A stretch of 64,000 bases of DNA from Pythium myriotylum (Eukaryota; Oomycota; Peronosporomycetes; Pythiales; Pythiaceae). The position numbers and the translations under genes were made by a program. The notes beneath the pieces were generated by a model. That model made no database searches, was not told where the DNA came from, and saw nothing but the letters and a program-made list of their open reading frames with translations. Within the stretch, counting starts at the first letter, position 1; every line of letters begins with the position of its first letter. The DNA is taken from contig JALJCQ010000013.1 of the NCBI GenBank assembly GCA_023091665.1, positions 1,426,001-1,490,000 on the forward strand. The letters run 5' to 3'. Shown here one piece after another: positions 61,665-64,000 of the stretch.

Positions 61665-63163
61665 ATGGACGCAGTGAGCATGCGGCGGCTTTCGACGCCG
61701 AGCTTCCACTTCAAGTGCACGCTGTGCGGCAAGTGCTGCACGGGCCGCGGCGGCCGCGTGCGCGTCAACGGCCGCGAGATCGACGCGCTGCGGCGCGAGC
61801 TGCGGCTCTCGCGCGCCGAGTTGGAGGCCCAGTTCCTCACGCGAGAGCGCGGCGACGCGACGTGGCGCATCCGCCAGACGCCCGACGACGCGCAGTGCGT
61901 CTTCCTCAAGGGCAACAAGTGCTCGGTCTACGAAGGTGAGTCGCCGCCCATGTCGCGAGAACGCGCGCGCTCTTACTCAAGCGAGTGTTCCGTCCGCAGC
62001 ACGACCGACGCAGTGCCGCACGTTCCCGTGGTGGCCTCAGAATCTCGTCTCTGGCTACGACTGGCAGCTCGCAGCTCGCCACTGCGAAGGAATCGAGCTG
62101 GGTGGATCGGAGCGAACGACTGCGTACAAACTTGAGGACGTTCTCCCGGAAACCATCGTGTACGACGTAAGTTGGGTTGTTCAGCGGACAGATTTTGCCG
62201 AGAGGGTGTTGAATTCGGTGGTGGCCGGCGTAGATTCATCGCTCCAGTGAGAACTACACGTATGATGAGCTACATGACATGCTGCACGATCTGCGAGAGG
62301 TCGATCCGACGTTCGTGGAGGAGTATGCCAAGGAACTGCAGGAGAAATTCCACCGTCGAATCGTGTTCCAAGACGAAAGTGTGACTGTTCTGGATACGTT
62401 TCTGGAGGGTTCAACGCCCACGAGATGCTTTGTCTTCAACGACCGGCTACATCTCGTTCAAAGTGAAATGCACTTGAACAGCGAGGGTGATACCCTCGAC
62501 CCGTCGGTACTTGTTCTTGATGTGCACCAAGCTATGTGCAATCCGTTGTCTTGGGGTGCCTCAGTTGGCAAGAGCAAATGGAACATCGCATTGCTCGGTT
62601 CTGGCGGAGGCTCGCTCGCCAGGTACCTACTTCACGCTCATCAGGAACATGTGGAGCTCATACACGCGGTGGAACCGAACACCAAAGTCAACGAGATCGC
62701 TCGACGATTCTTCGGATTAGACGATGAAGGCAAGCTAGTCCTCTTTGAAGAGTTCGGTGAAGACTTTGTCGAGAGACAACTGAAGGATCTGGACAACCGC
62801 GGATTGTACGACTTCGTGTTTGTCGACGTTGAGGCTGGAAACCCCGACGACGATGTAGTCGCACCTCCGCGTCCCATGCTGGAGCCCAAGTTTTTAGATG
62901 GACTCAGTCAATTGCTTCGAGATGCTGGTGTCATCGTGATCAACGTGATCGCAAAGGACGATGAAGCTCTTCGCAAAGTTGCAGCCCGAATTGTGAGCGC
63001 TATCGGGGAAGAGACAAAATATTTCTATACGCGATTACCCCAAAACACCGTCGTCTACGTATCGAGAAAGCCCCGAGATTTCCCGTTGTCACAGGACCCC
63101 GATGAATTCGGGAGCCTGAAACTACACGATTTGCAAGACCTTATCAACTCGAATCCAGAGTGA
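61665..63163 (+). CDS. YkgJ-type cysteine-cluster domain fused to METTL13/spermidine-synthase-like methyltransferase
   Basis: Exons 61665-61935, 62000-62166 and 62252-63163 give 449 residues; introns are 64 and 85 nt. The second acceptor is chosen as GTGAG/AAC because the nearer CAG would put a TGA in frame. Residues 18-90 hold CTLCGKCCTGRGG and CVFLKGNKCSVYE; exon 2 adds ARPTQCRTFPWWP and a further Cys (ARHCEGIELGG), the YkgJ (CxxCxxCC) pattern thought to bind zinc or an iron-sulfur cluster. Exon 3 starts NYTYDELHDML and carries TRCFVFNDRLHLVQSEM, then a Rossmann glycine loop (LLGSGGGSLARYLL), an acidic SAM or dcSAM-binding residue (HAVEPN) and DFVFVDVEAG, as in METTL13-type and spermidine synthase folds. 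METTL13 methylates lysine in eEF1A; the substrate here is unknown. Confidence 0.8.
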
Positions 63164-63780
63164 TCAAATAGAGACTGGAAAGCCCAACTACCCCAACCCA
63201 CGATGCTGGTTCTTTCGCTGCCGCGATGTTACCGTGTTGTGGCATTTCTCCCTTGGCCGCTGTACGGAAAGAGCAAATCCCATGTCATGGATCAGATCAG
63301 CTAGCCATTGCCCGCGCACATCATCATTTTTTGGATCCCAATACTGTTCAATGAAGACGTGGTCACGCTGGCAACGAGAACCTTGCGGGATTACGGCTAT
63401 CTTCACGTGGGTGCGGAGTTGTGATCTTTGTTTTTCCCCGTCGATGTATCTCCCTCAGAGACTTGACCTGGATTCCCCCCCCCCAAACATCGCTAGCCCA
63501 TCACAGCTCAACCAGAGAGATTCTGTTGTCACGTTGAAATCGCTTACACTAGTCGGTTTCTCGCGAGTCTCGTAAGTTGTTGAGCTTGAGGTGATTCTGT
63601 GGCATGCCCTTAGTGTGAGCTGGAGTCGTGAGGTGCAAACAAACCTGGCTCAAAAGTTCAACCTCAACATCACGGCGTCAACACCGGGAGCAATCTCTCC
63701 ATACAAACTTCAAGTATACCCTCCGTCTGGACAGCTGGAAGGCCAATGGTCCTTTGTGGACCGGCCGATTGCTTCTTTTG
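63164..63780. other. Unresolved region right of the methyltransferase fusion
   Basis: Short protein-like segments occur on both strands: plus LFNEDVVTLATRTLRDYGYLHVGAEL-type sequence near 63345-63425 and SPYKLQVYPPSGQLEGQW near 63695-63750, and minus GQWLADLIHDMGFALS near 63270-63320. They could be exons of an interrupted gene, but I could not link them by splicing. Confidence 0.3.
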
Positions 63781-64000
63781 ATGATGGCAATTGATTTCGC
63801 CTCTGTCTACTGCGGACAGGCAGACAGTTTCGCTGACCTCGAACTGGTGGCCGCTCGGAGGCTCCTAGTGAGTGCCCTGGAGCTGCTGAGCGGGTCAGCG
63901 AGCGAGCATTCTCCGATCAGCCTCTCCGCGCTCATCCCAATGGTTCTCCAGTCGTTCTTCCAGTCCATCACCTCGGCGGTCTCCGTTGAGCTCCAACCCG
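63781..64000 (+). CDS. Partial ORF running off the right edge, unrecognised
   Basis: From ATG 63781 (MMAIDFASVYCGQAD) an open frame continues to the last base: ADLELVAARRLLVSALELL and then SLSALIPMVLQSFFQS. It is helical and Leu-rich, without a motif I can name. The preceding segment (QVYPPSGQLEGQW) may be its upstream exon in another frame, with an intron ending in the ACAG at about 63820. Start and strand are both provisional. Confidence 0.35.
   Translation, partial: MMAIDFASVYCGQADSFADLELVAARRLLVSALELLSGSASEHSPISLSALIPMVLQSFFQSITSAVSVELQP

Noticed and set aside
63188..63406. Minus-strand ORF after the methyltransferase fusion
   Set aside because: It starts only at GTG, is 72 codons, and plus-strand segments in the same place look equally protein-like; I left the region unresolved.

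Overview
The window reads as nuclear DNA of an oomycete, most likely Phytophthora or a close relative. The evidence is compact coding, very short GT-AG introns (57 to 85 nt wherever I could resolve them), and initiator-like core promoters of the TCATTYTCCAATT type just upstream of many ATGs. The gene content fits too: a GCP5-like gamma-tubulin complex protein, a class I HDAC, and a large intronless array of CYP86-clan-like P450s. The species cannot be fixed from sequence alone.

Layout. Positions 1-4440 hold two divergent paralogues of a 2-oxoglutarate/Fe(II) oxygenase-like family. The left copy has lost two iron ligands. The right copy keeps the full HxD...H...R set but its reading frame is broken. 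Positions 4577-8882 carry exons of what is probably one PH / EF-hand-like / CLU-like / TPR protein. Positions 8991-14164 hold an HDAC8-type deacetylase and a seven-exon GCP5-like gene in convergent orientation, 17 bp apart. Positions 14663-20416 hold two tandem paralogous type I membrane proteins. One has a His/Gly/Asp-rich ectodomain, the other a Lys/Glu-rich one. They share an unrecognised six-cysteine domain layout and 16-residue cytosolic tails of the form RRxGYxP(L/I)xxxV, which resemble lysosomal GYxx-phi sorting signals.

From 20865 to 61107, seventeen cytochrome P450 genes, all on the minus strand and all intronless, form a tandem array. Fifteen are intact, one has a frameshift just before the heme loop (gene 1) and one has an in-frame TGA (gene 14). 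Genes 5-7 sit on a 2,100-bp tandem duplication with no visible mismatch, so genes 6 and 7 encode identical proteins. Genes 5/6 and 15/16 are mosaics with near-identical ends and divergent middles, which suggests gene conversion or unequal exchange. The array is interrupted at 41.3-43.1 kb by an ABCG-type transporter pseudogene with a degraded RNase H domain from a retroelement embedded in opposite orientation. Spacers contain three perfect or near-perfect hairpins, a 27-nt poly-G run, a 21-nt poly-C run and two inverted copies of a short dispersed repeat.

Right of the array, 61665-63163 encodes a fusion of a YkgJ-type CxxCxxCC cysteine-cluster domain to a spermidine-synthase-fold/METTL13-like methyltransferase. 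An incomplete reading frame runs off the right edge.

The P450s, the ABCG relic and the oxygenases suggest a locus of lipid or xenobiotic metabolism evolving by duplication. Three genes (right oxygenase, PH/CLU gene, P450 gene 1) each show an apparent single-base loss in otherwise clean coding sequence, so base-level assembly errors should be considered before calling them dead.
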